57,167 nucleotides of DNA from Bacillota bacterium (GTDB lineage Bacteria; Bacillota; Clostridia; Christensenellales; CAG-138). Position 1 is the stretch's first letter. Each line of letters begins with the position of its first letter. The stretch spans positions 1-57,167 of the forward strand of contig JAEYHP010000084.1 of the NCBI GenBank assembly GCA_023409435.1, given 5' to 3'. The translations under genes and the position numbers were made by a program. Below, one piece after another: positions 16,604-25,135 of the stretch. The notes beneath the pieces were generated by a model, which did no database searches, was not told the DNA's origin, and saw nothing but the letters and a program-made list of their open reading frames with translations.

Positions 16604-17053
16604 ATGAAAAAAGCGGGAGCCATACTCGCGTTCCTTATCATATGTATGTTTCTTCTGACGCTCCATTTCGGCATCCCCGCACCCAATATACTCAACCGGA
16701 CGTATACCGGCGTGGTCGTCAATATCCGGGAACAAAACGGCGACCTTTCCATCAACAACCTGGAGCTTGGGCAAGAAGAAGCGCAAGACGTCTTAAATGC
16801 CATTCAAGGCCATGCTTACGCACGGCGTTTTCCGGATGGCAACGTCATCTCATACGGTTCCACGCAGGCGGTCATTCTGTCCCTCATTTATCAGGAAAAA
16901 GGAGCAGAAAAACACGATATTTTCATGATCACCAACACGGGTGTGATCACCATCGACGATTTTAAACAGGGGGGCGGCTATCTGTTCCTGCCCCGAAACG
17001 ACCGGGCGCAGATACTACTCTTTCAAACCATTTACGACAGTATCCCAAAGTAA
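16604..17053 (+). CDS. Small membrane-anchored protein of unknown function
   Basis: A 149-residue protein that I do not recognise. Residues 1-24 are a signal or anchor segment (MKKAGAILAFLIICMFLLTL). The remaining 125 residues look like one small alpha/beta domain with strands TYTGVVVNIREQNGDLSI, DKQAVILSLIYQ-like and IFMITNTGVITIDD, plus a helix LEEAQDVLNAIQ-like segment; it ends in LLFQTIYDSIPK. The start is clear from AGGAGGA 9 bases upstream. It follows the secreted phosphoesterase gene in the same direction, so both products may act outside the membrane. It ends five bases before the convergent M20 gene, leaving no room for a separate terminator. Confidence 0.7.
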   Translation: MKKAGAILAFLIICMFLLTLHFGIPAPNILNRTYTGVVVNIREQNGDLSINNLELGQEEAQDVLNAIQGHAYARRFPDGNVISYGSTQAVILSLIYQEKGAEKHDIFMITNTGVITIDDFKQGGGYLFLPRNDRAQILLFQTIYDSIPK

Positions 17054-17058
17054 AACCG

Positions 17059-18240
17059 TTATTTGCGCAGCAGTTCCTGCGCCGCAAACACCGAATTTGC
17101 AAGCAGCGCCGCGCCGTAAAGCGGCGTTTCTTCATGTGCGCAGAAACGCGGGTTGTGCCAGGAATAATTGCGCGCACCCGGCGTGCCGGAACCTAAGAAG
17201 TAAAAGAACGACGGCACGCATTCGCCATAGAGCGCGAAATCCTCGGAGGCCATGTTGACAGGCGGGGTAACGATATTGCCCTCCCCTACTGTTACGGCCG
17301 CCGCGCGCTGCGCGGCAGGGAGAAGCAGTGATGGATTTATTACGGCGGAGGTGACCGACGTGTGCGTAAACTCCGCCTTGCAGCCGTACGCCTGGGCAAT
17401 GGAGCGGGTCATTTCCTTCAAGCGTTCAAGCACCCGCGCCCGCACGCCTTCCTCATGCGTGCGGATGGTTCCGCCGAACACGGCGTCGTTTACAATCAAA
17501 TCCGCTTCCGACCCGCCGGACAGGTAGCTCACGTTCACCACTGCCGAGGAAAGCGGCCCCACGTTGCGACTTACTATGGTATGGATGCCCTGAACGGCTG
17601 CCGCCGCCGCGAGTATGGGGTCTATGTTCTTCTGCGGCGCGCTGCTGTGCCCGCCCCGGCCGATCATGCGCGCGCGGAACATATCCTTCGCCGCCATCAG
17701 GTGCCCTTCCCGCACCCCCACCGTACCCACGTCGATATGCGGAGAGTTGTGCAGGCCAAACATGCAGCTTACCGGCACTTTTTCAAATAACCCGGCTTCC
17801 AGCAACAGCCGCGCGCCCGCAAGCGTTTCCTCCGCAGGCTGAAACACGAACACCACGTCCCCGGACAGTTCCTCTTTGATAGCGGCAAGCGCTATGGCCG
17901 CGCCCAATAAGCCCGCCGTGTGTACGTCGTGCCCGCAGGCGTGCATGACGCCGTCTTTTTTGGAGCGGTCGGGCCTGTTCGTTTCCTCCTGTTGGCTGAG
18001 CGCGTCGATATCCGCCCGCAGGCCGATTACAGGGCCGTTTTTTCCCGTACGCAATACGCCCACGGCGCCGGTCGTAAGCCCGAGCTCGACGCGCTCTATT
18101 CCCAAACTATCAAGCACCTCGCATACCAGCGATGTAGTTTCGTACTCCTGCAGCCCCAATTCCGGGCGGCTGTGCAGTTTTTGGGCAAACCCGGCAATAG
18201 CGCCGCCAAATTGGGACCGAGTATTCTCAAGATCAATCAT
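17059..18240 (-). CDS. M20 family amidohydrolase (N-acyl-amino-acid or IAA-conjugate hydrolase type)
   Basis: A 393-residue zinc/manganese hydrolase of the M20D/amidohydrolase group, which removes acyl or acetyl groups from amino acids or small conjugates. Metal-binding blocks: LRADIDALS, MHACGHDVHTAG (C102, H104 and H107), QPAEE (E137/E138), FGLHNSP (H164) and a distal WHNPRF His. The dimerisation insert starts near GRGGHSSAPQKNIDPI, diagnostic for this subfamily. The length is normal. A GGAGGC box precedes ATG 18240. It is monocistronic. Substrate could be N-acetyl-amino acids, hippurate-like conjugates or N-acetyl-DAP; neighbours do not decide this. Confidence 0.88.
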   Translation of the reverse strand: MIDLENTRSQFGGAIAGFAQKLHSRPELGLQEYETTSLVCEVLDSLGIERVELGLTTGAVGVLRTGKNGPVIGLRADIDALSQQEETNRPDRSKKDGVMHACGHDVHTAGLLGAAIALAAIKEELSGDVVFVFQPAEETLAGARLLLEAGLFEKVPVSCMFGLHNSPHIDVGTVGVREGHLMAAKDMFRARMIGRGGHSSAPQKNIDPILAAAAAVQGIHTIVSRNVGPLSSAVVNVSYLSGGSEADLIVNDAVFGGTIRTHEEGVRARVLERLKEMTRSIAQAYGCKAEFTHTSVTSAVINPSLLLPAAQRAAAVTVGEGNIVTPPVNMASEDFALYGECVPSFFYFLGSGTPGARNYSWHNPRFCAHEETPLYGAALLANSVFAAQELLRK

Positions 18241-18390
18241 GGGAATGCCTCCGCTTCATGCGGCATAAGCCGTGTCTTTTATTCCCATTATACCAAAGAA
18301 ATCATGTCCGAGCGGGCTGAGACATAGCAAAAACAATTTATTGCCGCAGCTTGTTCAAGTAAAGTTCAAGTTTGGGCCGGAGTATGCGCG

Positions 18391-18419
18391 TTGTACCTGC
18401 TTATGGTCCATGCTATAAT
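18391..18419 (+). promoter_or_regulatory. Promoter of secA
   Basis: TTGTAC (18391-18396) and a consensus TATAAT (18414-18419) with a 17-base spacer, about 55 bases upstream of the secA start codon. Confidence 0.75.
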
Positions 18420-18472
18420 AGGATGGAATTAATAATGGGAGGGTAGCGTGCTTTTGCGCCGCTGCGATCGAT

Positions 18473-21214
18473 ATGGGATTCTTTGATAAACTTCTGGGCA
18501 CTACGCCGGAAGCAAAGCTGAAAAAGCTGAGGCCCATCGTGGACCAGATAAATCTTCTCGAACCCGCCATGCAGGCCTTGACGGACGCGCAGCTGCGCGC
18601 TAAGACCGCGGAGTTCAAGGAACGCCTCACAAAGGGCGAAGCGCTCGACAACCTGCTGCCTGAAGCGTTCGCCGCCGTACGCGAGGCGGCGGTCCGTACC
18701 GTGGGCATGCGGCATTTCGATGTGCAGATGGTCGGCGGCATCGTGCTGCACCAGGGCCGCATTTCGGAAATGAAGACGGGCGAAGGCAAGACGCTTGTCG
18801 CAACGCTTCCTTCCTACCTCAACGCTCTCACCGGCCAGGGCGTGCACATCGTCACCGTCAACGATTATTTGGCAAAGCGCGACGCGCAGTGGATGGGCAA
18901 AATCCACCGCTTTTTAGGCTTAACTGTCGGCGTCGTGGTCCATGATATGGATAACGACGAGCGCCGCGCCGCCTACAACTGCGATATCACGTACGGCACA
19001 AACAATGAGCTGGGGTTTGATTACCTCAGGGATAACATGGTGGTCTACCGCGAGCAGATGGTACAGCGGGAGCTTACCTACGCCATCGTGGACGAGGTGG
19101 ACAGCATATTGATCGACGAGGCGCGCACCCCGCTCATCATCTCCGGCCACGGCGATAAGACGACGGATATGTATGAAAAGGCGGACCGCTTTGTGTTGAA
19201 GCTGGAGCGCGGCCCGGATATCCTCAAGCAGACCCGCAGCGAGATGCTCATGGAGGAGCAGCCCGAAGGCGGGGACTACATGGTGGATATCAAGCAAAAG
19301 ACGGTGCAATTGACCCAGGAAGGCATCACCAAGGCGGAGAAATTCTTCAACGTGGAAAGCCTGGCGGATACGGAAAACACCGAGATCAACCATCACATCC
19401 TGCAGGCGTTGAAAGCGCACGCCATTTTCCACCGGGACGTCGATTATGTGGTGCAGGACGACCAGGTCATCATTGTTGACGAATTCACCGGCCGGCTGAT
19501 GCTGGGCCGCCGCTACAGCGAAGGTTTGCACCAGGCGCTTGAAGCCAAGGAAGGCGTGAAGGTGGAACGGGAAAATAAGACGCTCGCCACCATCACGTTC
19601 CAGAACTATTTCCGCATGTACAAAAAGCTCGCCGGTATGACGGGTACCGCCAAGACCGAGGAGACGGAATTTACCGCCATTTACAATCTCGATGTCGTGG
19701 AGATCCCCACCAACCGCGATATGATCCGCAAGGACAACAACGACGTCGTATACACCACAGAAGCGGGCAAGTTCCGCGCCGTGGTGGGCGAGATCGAGGC
19801 TATGTATAAAACTGGCCAGCCGATCCTTGTAGGCACCATCTCGGTGGAGCGCAGCGAATATTTGAGCGGCCTGCTGGATCGGAAGGGCATCCCGCATGTG
19901 GTGTTGAACGCCAAGTTCCACGCCAAGGAAGCGGAGATCGTAGCTCAGGCTGGTAAACTAAACCGCGTAACCATCGCCACCAACATGGCCGGCCGCGGCA
20001 CGGATATCCTTTTGGGCGGCAACCCGGATTTCATGGCGCGCGAACAACTGAAACGGGACGGCACGGAGGAATGGCTCATTGAGGAAGCCACCGGCCACGC
20101 CGAAACCGAAGAGGAAGAAATCCTCTTAGCCCGGGAAACCTATAGCGCATTGTATAAAAAATATAAGGCTGAAACCGACGCGGAGCACGATAAGGTCGTG
20201 ACTTTGGGCGGCCTGCACATCATCGGCACCGAGCGGCATGAAAGCCGCCGTATCGACAACCAGCTGCGCGGCCGAAGCGGCCGCCAGGGCGACCCGGGCA
20301 GCACGCGCTTCTATGTCTCTCTGGAAGACGAGTTGATGCGCCGCTTTGGCGCGGACCGCGTCAAGGGCATGCTGGAGAAGGTTTCCCCGGACGACGACGT
20401 ACCCATTGAAATGGGCATGATCACCAAGCAGATCGAGTCTGCGCAGAAGCGCGTCGAAATGAACAACTTTGAAATCCGTAAAAATGTGCTGCAGTATGAC
20501 GACGTCATGAACAAGCAGCGCGAAATCATCTACGGCCAGCGCCGCCGGGTGCTGATGGGCGAGGACATCCACCAGTCCCTGATTGAAATGCTCTCCGGCG
20601 TGGTGGAAGGCTATGTTTCCACCTACTGCCCCGGCGCCGAATACCCGGAAGAGTGGAATTTGACCGGCCTTTCGCATGAAATCTGCGATCTGTGCCGCGT
20701 GCCCCGCCGCATGCTCTTTGCGCCCAATGAGGCGGAAAAGCTCAACGCAAAGGCCGTCACGGATCGCATTACGGAATTTGTTACCGAGCTCTACGGCAAG
20801 AAGGAAGAAGAGATTTCCGCCGCGGGCGTCGATATGCGCGAAGTGGAACGCGTCGCTCTCTTACGCGCCGTGGACAGCCACTGGATGGACCATATCGATG
20901 CCATGGATCAGCTCCGCCAGGGCATCGGGCTTCGCGCCTACGGCCAGAAGGAGCCCGTCGCCGCCTACACGCAGGAAGGCTTTGAGATGTTCGACGCCAT
21001 GATCACGGAGATCAGGCAGGAGACCATACGCTTCCTGCTCGGCGCGCAGCTCCAGCCCCAGGTAGTAAAGCGCGAGCAGCTTGCCGTGCCCATTGAAACC
21101 GTCTCCCCGGACGGCAACAAGCCCGCCAAAAAAGGCAGGACAATTGGCCGCAACGATCCCTGCCCGTGCGGCAGCGGGAAAAAGTATAAAAACTGTTGCG
21201 GAAAGAGTGCATAA
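18473..21214 (+). CDS. secA: Preprotein translocase ATPase SecA
   Basis: The 913-residue motor that drives unfolded proteins through SecYEG. The opening MGFFDKLLGTTPEAKLKKL is typical. Walker A is MKTGEGKTLVA at about 100-110, followed by VHIVTVNDYLAKRD. The DEAD-like Walker B is IVDEVDSILIDEART near residue 206. Also seen are DEFTGRLMLGRRYSEGLHQA, TGTAKTEETEF, TNMAGRGTDILLGGNP and QLRGRSGRQGDPG of the second motor half, the helical scaffold, and a C-terminal zinc-binding tail RNDPCPCGSGKKYKNCCGK. No good Shine-Dalgarno box lies close to ATG 18473; a GGGAGGG at 18438-18444 is 28 bases away, so initiation may be weak or rely on a folded leader. No other in-frame start fits. Confidence 0.97.
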   Translation: MGFFDKLLGTTPEAKLKKLRPIVDQINLLEPAMQALTDAQLRAKTAEFKERLTKGEALDNLLPEAFAAVREAAVRTVGMRHFDVQMVGGIVLHQGRISEMKTGEGKTLVATLPSYLNALTGQGVHIVTVNDYLAKRDAQWMGKIHRFLGLTVGVVVHDMDNDERRAAYNCDITYGTNNELGFDYLRDNMVVYREQMVQRELTYAIVDEVDSILIDEARTPLIISGHGDKTTDMYEKADRFVLKLERGPDILKQTRSEMLMEEQPEGGDYMVDIKQKTVQLTQEGITKAEKFFNVESLADTENTEINHHILQALKAHAIFHRDVDYVVQDDQVIIVDEFTGRLMLGRRYSEGLHQALEAKEGVKVERENKTLATITFQNYFRMYKKLAGMTGTAKTEETEFTAIYNLDVVEIPTNRDMIRKDNNDVVYTTEAGKFRAVVGEIEAMYKTGQPILVGTISVERSEYLSGLLDRKGIPHVVLNAKFHAKEAEIVAQAGKLNRVTIATNMAGRGTDILLGGNPDFMAREQLKRDGTEEWLIEEATGHAETEEEEILLARETYSALYKKYKAETDAEHDKVVTLGGLHIIGTERHESRRIDNQLRGRSGRQGDPGSTRFYVSLEDELMRRFGADRVKGMLEKVSPDDDVPIEMGMITKQIESAQKRVEMNNFEIRKNVLQYDDVMNKQREIIYGQRRRVLMGEDIHQSLIEMLSGVVEGYVSTYCPGAEYPEEWNLTGLSHEICDLCRVPRRMLFAPNEAEKLNAKAVTDRITEFVTELYGKKEEEISAAGVDMREVERVALLRAVDSHWMDHIDAMDQLRQGIGLRAYGQKEPVAAYTQEGFEMFDAMITEIRQETIRFLLGAQLQPQVVKREQLAVPIETVSPDGNKPAKKGRTIGRNDPCPCGSGKKYKNCCGKSA

Positions 21215-21217
21215 TTT

Positions 21218-21347
21218 CGCAAAATGGCAAAGCCATTTTTGCGAGCCTGCGGGGGTTTTCTCACAGCTGCCTGCACCCTGCGAGTGCGGTCGGCATCTGT
21301 GCAAAAGGTGTCAAATCCGGCGTACATGCCGCCGGATTTAACGGATT
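21218..21347 (+). repeat. Repeat family D, copy 1 (secA terminator plus structured element)
   Basis: Starts with a terminator-like hairpin CGCAAAATGGC-AAA-GCCATTTTTGCG at 21218-21243, three bases after the secA stop. A GC-rich segment follows, then GTGCAAAAGGTGTC and the hairpin AAATCCGGCG/CGCCGGATTT. The same order of parts occurs at 54017-54152 after glnN. Confidence 0.7.
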
Positions 21348-21377
21348 AAAATAATAGTAATAGATCCGCTTTCTTTT

Positions 21378-21408
21378 GCTACTTTTCTTTCGTGGAAAGA
21401 AAAGTAGC
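21378..21408 (+). repeat. Perfect 14-bp hairpin in the prfB leader
   Basis: GCTACTTTTCTTTC and GAAAGAAAAGTAGC are perfect complements around a GTG loop, ending 26 bases before the prfB start. It resembles REP-like palindromes seen in many bacterial intergenic regions; a regulatory role for prfB is possible but unproven. Confidence 0.6.
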
Positions 21409-21434
21409 GTACTCTATAAAAGGATGTGAGAACT

Positions 21435-22536
21435 TTGATTTTACTGGACGAGTACAAGCAGCAGATCGCTGCGTCCGCCCAAACGCTCAAAGAGGCAGGT
21501 GACTCTCTTTGACCTCGCGGGGTTGAAGAGTGAACAGCAAACGCTGGAGGATCAGATGGCGGCGCCCGGCTTCTGGGACGATGTGGAGAACGCCAACAAG
21601 GTCAACCAGCGCGTAAAGGCCGTACAGAACAAGATCGGCAAGTATGAAAAGCTCAAATCCGCCGCGGACGATTTGGAAACGCTGGTGGAAATGATTGAGG
21701 AAACGCAGGATGCCTCTTTAGAAGAGGAGCTTGTCCGCGAATACGAAGTGTTTCGCCGCAATGTGGAAGAGCTGCGGCTTTCGACGTTGTTGAAAGGCGA
21801 ATACGACAGCTCCAATGCCGTGCTCTCCCTGCACGCGGGGGCGGGCGGCACGGAAGCGCAGGACTGGGTGCAGATGCTCTACCGCATGTATACACGCTTC
21901 TGCGCGGTACGCGGCTGGACGGTGCGGGAACTGGATTTACTGGATGGCGACGAGGCGGGCATCAAATCCGTCACGTTCGAGGTCATGGGGGACAGCGCCT
22001 ACGGCTATTTGAAGGCGGAAAAGGGCGTGCACCGGCTGGTGCGCATTTCCCCGTTTGATTCTTCGGGCAGGCGGCATACGTCGTTCGCTTCGCTGGACGT
22101 CACGCCGATATTCGACAACGACGAAAACGGCATCGAAATCGATACGGACGACCTCCGCATCGACACCTACCGCTCCTCGGGTGCTGGCGGGCAGCACGTC
22201 AACAAAACATCCTCCGCCATCCGCATCACGCACTTGCCCACCAATATCGTGGTACAGTGCCAGAACGAGCGCAGCCAGCTTCAGAACAAGGAAACCGCCA
22301 TGCGCATGCTCAAAGGCAAGCTATTGGAACTGCAGGAGCGCGAGCGCATGGAGCAGATGGCCCAGATCAAGGGCGATATGAAGAAGATTGAGTGGGGCAG
22401 CCAGATCCGCTCGTATGTGTTCCAGCCCTACACGCTTGTCAAAGACCACCGCACGGGCGTGGAAAACGGCAACATCCAGGCTGTGATGGACGGCGACCTG
22501 GATTCGTTTATCAACGCGTTTCTGGCGCAAAGCTAA
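21435..22536 (+). CDS. prfB: Peptide chain release factor 2, made by +1 programmed frameshift
   Basis: RF2 recognises UGA/UAA and triggers release of the finished protein. The gene starts in one frame at TTG 21435 (ILLDEYKQQIAASAQTLKEAGDSL) with an AAAGGA box about 11 bases upstream. It meets an in-frame UGA at 21510-21512 after a CTT codon, and continues in the +1 frame as DLAGLKSEQQTLEDQM. The full protein is 366 residues. RF2 marks: the SPF tripeptide (RISPFDSSG) that reads UGA, and the GGQ motif (SSGAGGQHVNKTSSAIRITH) that acts in the peptidyl-transferase centre. Frameshifting rises when RF2 is low, giving autoregulation. A GTG at 21426 is too close to the ribosome box. Confidence 0.95.
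21497..21513 (+). promoter_or_regulatory. Programmed +1 frameshift site of prfB
   Basis: The slippery CTT-TGA-C (21507-21513) is preceded by an AGGTGA Shine-Dalgarno-like stretch (21497-21502), matching the known RF2 frameshift architecture. The stretch-to-slip distance is slightly longer than in the best-known cases. Confidence 0.92.
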
Positions 22537-22546
22537 GCTTCATGCG

Positions 22547-22628
22547 AATGAATAATGAATCATTTGGGAATTAAATCCCGGAGGGATTTTTCCCACAATT
22601 ATTCACTATACATTATTAATTATTCATT
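22547..22628. repeat. AT-rich MITE-like palindromic element
   Basis: An 82-base AT-rich insert with terminal inverted repeats AATGAATAAT/ATTATTCATT and an inner GGGAATTAAATCCC / GGGATTTTTCCC stem. Its base composition contrasts sharply with both flanks. It lies between prfB and the hydrolase gene and could also end the prfB transcript. Confidence 0.6.
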
Positions 22629-22650
22629 TTAACAAGGAAGGGGGCTGCGT

Positions 22651-23565
22651 ATGCCCAGCCGGGTCAGCAACATTTTACAGGCGGCTATACGCGGCTTTCG
22701 CCCGCTTTTGAACAACCTTAGCCTGGAAATGGAGCGCATCGGACAGGATATTATCGCAGAGGCCGATACGCGCGCGCTGCCGGAAAATATGGTGGTCGCC
22801 AACGACTGCGTAAACGGCGTGTTTGCGGAATGGTTCCACACGCTCGGCGCGCCGGAAGACGAGGCGATTCTCTATTTCCATGGCGGGGCGTACATGGCGG
22901 GCAGCATCGCAAGCACCCGCCCGCTGGCGGTGGATTTCGCACAGGCCACCGGGCGCAACGTATTGTCATTTGAATACCGGCTCGCCCCGGAGGACCCGTA
23001 CCCCGCCGCCCTGGAGGACGCCATGGAGGTATACCGCTACCTGCTGTCCCTGGGGCTTTCCCCGGAGCGCATCGCGTTTGTGGGGGATTCCGCGGGCGGC
23101 GGGTTGGAAATGGCCACGGCTTTAAAAGCGCGGGAGGAAGGGGTTCCTCTGCCCGCGGCAATCATGGCGCTCTCGCCCTGGACAGATCTGACGCTTTCGG
23201 ATGAAAGCTATATTGAAAACAAATCGGTCGATCCGCTGCTGGAGCGCAGGAAGCTTTTACGCGCCGTCATGTATTACGCCTATGGAAAAAATCTGATGGA
23301 CCCCTTTATATCCCCCGTATTTGCGGATTTTACGGGCTTTCCGCCCACGCTCATACATGTGGGCACGCATGAGGTGCTTCTAGGCGATTCGAGGAAGCTC
23401 CATGCCGCCATGAAACGGGATAAAGTTGACGTGCAGCTTTCCGAATGGGAGGGCATGTGGCATGTATTCCAGGTGTTCGATACGCCCGAAAGCCACGCCG
23501 CCATAGAGGGAATTGCCGAATTTATACTCGCTCACATCTCGCAAAATTCTGCCGGAGGGATGTAG
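22651..23565 (+). CDS. Alpha/beta hydrolase, hormone-sensitive lipase (HSL) type
   Basis: A 304-residue esterase-like enzyme. The oxyanion motif is HGGA at 77-80 (ILYFHGGAYMAGS), and the nucleophile elbow is GDSAGG with Ser147. The acid lies in the PPTLIHVGTHEVLLGDS region and the His in EGMWHVFQVF. This is the HSL/acetyl-hydrolase layout, with the typical EYRLAPEDPYPAALEDAMEVYRYL after the motif. It likely hydrolyses short acyl esters in the cytoplasm. ATG 22651 follows AAGGAAGGGGG. The acyltransferase gene starts two bases after the stop, so the two are translationally coupled and probably act on the same ester or lipid. Confidence 0.87.
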   Translation: MPSRVSNILQAAIRGFRPLLNNLSLEMERIGQDIIAEADTRALPENMVVANDCVNGVFAEWFHTLGAPEDEAILYFHGGAYMAGSIASTRPLAVDFAQATGRNVLSFEYRLAPEDPYPAALEDAMEVYRYLLSLGLSPERIAFVGDSAGGGLEMATALKAREEGVPLPAAIMALSPWTDLTLSDESYIENKSVDPLLERRKLLRAVMYYAYGKNLMDPFISPVFADFTGFPPTLIHVGTHEVLLGDSRKLHAAMKRDKVDVQLSEWEGMWHVFQVFDTPESHAAIEGIAEFILAHISQNSAGGM

Positions 23566-23567
23566 CC

Positions 23568-24827
23568 GTGCAGAAGCGCAGCTGGTACCCGCTCGACAAC
23601 GCGGCCAATATTTACCCCGTCATCGCCAACAAGGGCTATACGTCCATGTTCCGGTTTACGGCCGTAATGAAGGACGCGGTGGACCGCGAAGCGCTCCAGC
23701 GCGCGCTGGACCGGATGCAGCCCCGCTTTCTCGGCTTTTTTGTACGGGTGAGGCGCGGCATATTCTGGTATTTTTTAGAGCAGCTTCATAAGCGCGCAAT
23801 GGTAGAGGAGGATACGCTCTACCCCTGCCAGCCGCTTGTCCGTGGCGAGCTCCCCTTCCGCGTCAAGGTGCACAACAACCGTATTTCCTGCGAGATTGCG
23901 CATGTCATCTGCGACGGCGGCGCGGGCCTGACGTTCTTTAAAACCCTGCTCAGCGAATACGCGCGGGAGCTGGGTGCTACGGTTTTGCCCGAATGCGGCG
24001 TACTGCCGCTTGACGAACCGCCCCATCCGGAGGAAGTGGAAGACGGGTTTTCCCGATTTTCCCGCATGGGCGCGCGCCCCACGCGCCATGAGCCGCAGGC
24101 CTATCACCCGACCGGCACCCCGCTCATTAACGGCGTCCGGTACGTCACTACCGGGAAATTAAGTGTTGCCGCCGCGCTGGAGCTTGCCCGCCGCCACCAT
24201 GTTTCGCTTACGGAATATTTGACGGCAACGCTTATACACGTGCTCTACAGCATGCAGCTTGCGGGGCATCCGCGGCAGTTAAAGCCCGTTAAGGTCAGCG
24301 TGCCCGTCAATTTAAGAAAATACTACCCTACCCGCACTTTACGGAACTTTTCCCAATACCTCAATCCGGGCATCGACCCCAATCTGGGCGACTTTTCATT
24401 TGAAGAAATTCTGGAGCAGGTCCACCATTATTTCCGCTACATGTTTACCGAAAAAAACCTCAACGCGCGTATTTCCAAAAACGTGGGGGATGAGCGCAAC
24501 CCTGTGCTGCGCGTGGTGCCTCTGTTCTTAAAGAAAATGAGCATACGGCTCGTCTATGAAATGACCGGCGAAAAGCGGTTTTCCTCCGTCATATCCAATA
24601 TGGGAAACGGCTATGTTCCCAAGGGGTTGGAACCTTATATCGATCATTTTATGTTTGTGCTGTGCACCGCACGGCACAACGCGGTGGAGTGCGGCATCGC
24701 AAGCTTCGGGGATACGCTTTGTATCTCGTTTACCCGCACCGTTGCGGAGCCGCATGTGGAGCGGACATTCTTCCGCGCCCTCGTCCGGCAAGGGTTGCAT
24801 GTACTGGTGGAGACCAACCACCCTTAA
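23568..24827 (+). CDS. Condensation-domain-like acyltransferase (HxxxD)
   Basis: A 419-residue protein with the fold of CoA-dependent acyltransferases / alcohol acetyltransferases. The catalytic HxxxDG motif is complete: EIAHVICDGGAGLTFF with His112 and Asp116. The N-terminal half has FTAVMKDAVDREALQRALDRMQPRF, the usual first strand and helix. The second half has VKVSVPVNLRKYYPTRTLRNF, matching the PVNLR bridge block of this superfamily. No carrier-protein or adenylation domains are present, so it is a stand-alone enzyme probably joining an acyl group to an alcohol or lipid. GTG 23568 is set by GGAGGG 6 bases upstream. It is directly coupled to the HSL-type esterase gene and followed by the zinc-ribbon membrane gene. 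Confidence 0.75.
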   Translation: MQKRSWYPLDNAANIYPVIANKGYTSMFRFTAVMKDAVDREALQRALDRMQPRFLGFFVRVRRGIFWYFLEQLHKRAMVEEDTLYPCQPLVRGELPFRVKVHNNRISCEIAHVICDGGAGLTFFKTLLSEYARELGATVLPECGVLPLDEPPHPEEVEDGFSRFSRMGARPTRHEPQAYHPTGTPLINGVRYVTTGKLSVAAALELARRHHVSLTEYLTATLIHVLYSMQLAGHPRQLKPVKVSVPVNLRKYYPTRTLRNFSQYLNPGIDPNLGDFSFEEILEQVHHYFRYMFTEKNLNARISKNVGDERNPVLRVVPLFLKKMSIRLVYEMTGEKRFSSVISNMGNGYVPKGLEPYIDHFMFVLCTARHNAVECGIASFGDTLCISFTRTVAEPHVERTFFRALVRQGLHVLVETNHP

Positions 24828-24846
24828 AGATAGCAGGATTTCAGGA

Positions 24847-25101
24847 ATGGGTTCTTAGGGGCTTCCCGCAGGGAAGCGGGGTTGGTGCCCATAGGGCAGA
24901 AACCGATCCGGTGAATCGGTTTCAAAACCCCGGGTACCATTGTTTACGGCCCTAAGCGGGTGTTCGGGAGCTGAAGCTGAGCGCCGCCAGTGGCGGAGCA
25001 AGCGAAGCGGAGGCTCAGTGCGCAAGGGAGTGCAAGCCTACTAGGGCTTGCAAGACCATTGCAAACTGTGGGTCCGTCAGGCAGAGCCCTCAACGTCCCC
25101 C
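24847..25101 (+). repeat. Dispersed repeat family R, copy 4 (longest copy)
   Basis: This 255-base copy carries all modules. Module 1 runs from GGGTTCTTAGGGGCTTCCC through the ACCGATCC-GGTGAATCGGT hairpin to CGGGTACC and CGGCCCTAAGCGGG. Module 2 is GAGCGCCGCCAGTGGCGG. Module 3 is GACCATTGCAAACTGTGGG and GAGCCCTCAACGTCCC. It fills nearly the whole gap between the acyltransferase and the DUF6320 gene. Confidence 0.8.
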
Positions 25102-25135
25102 TTTCATGCTTTAATCCTCAGGAAAGGAGAAGTCT

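Noticed and set aside
21499..22536. prfB as a frameshifted pseudogene or a short gene starting at GTG 21499
   Set aside because: The upstream frame, CTT-TGA-C and the AGGTGA stretch fit the programmed +1 frameshift of RF2.
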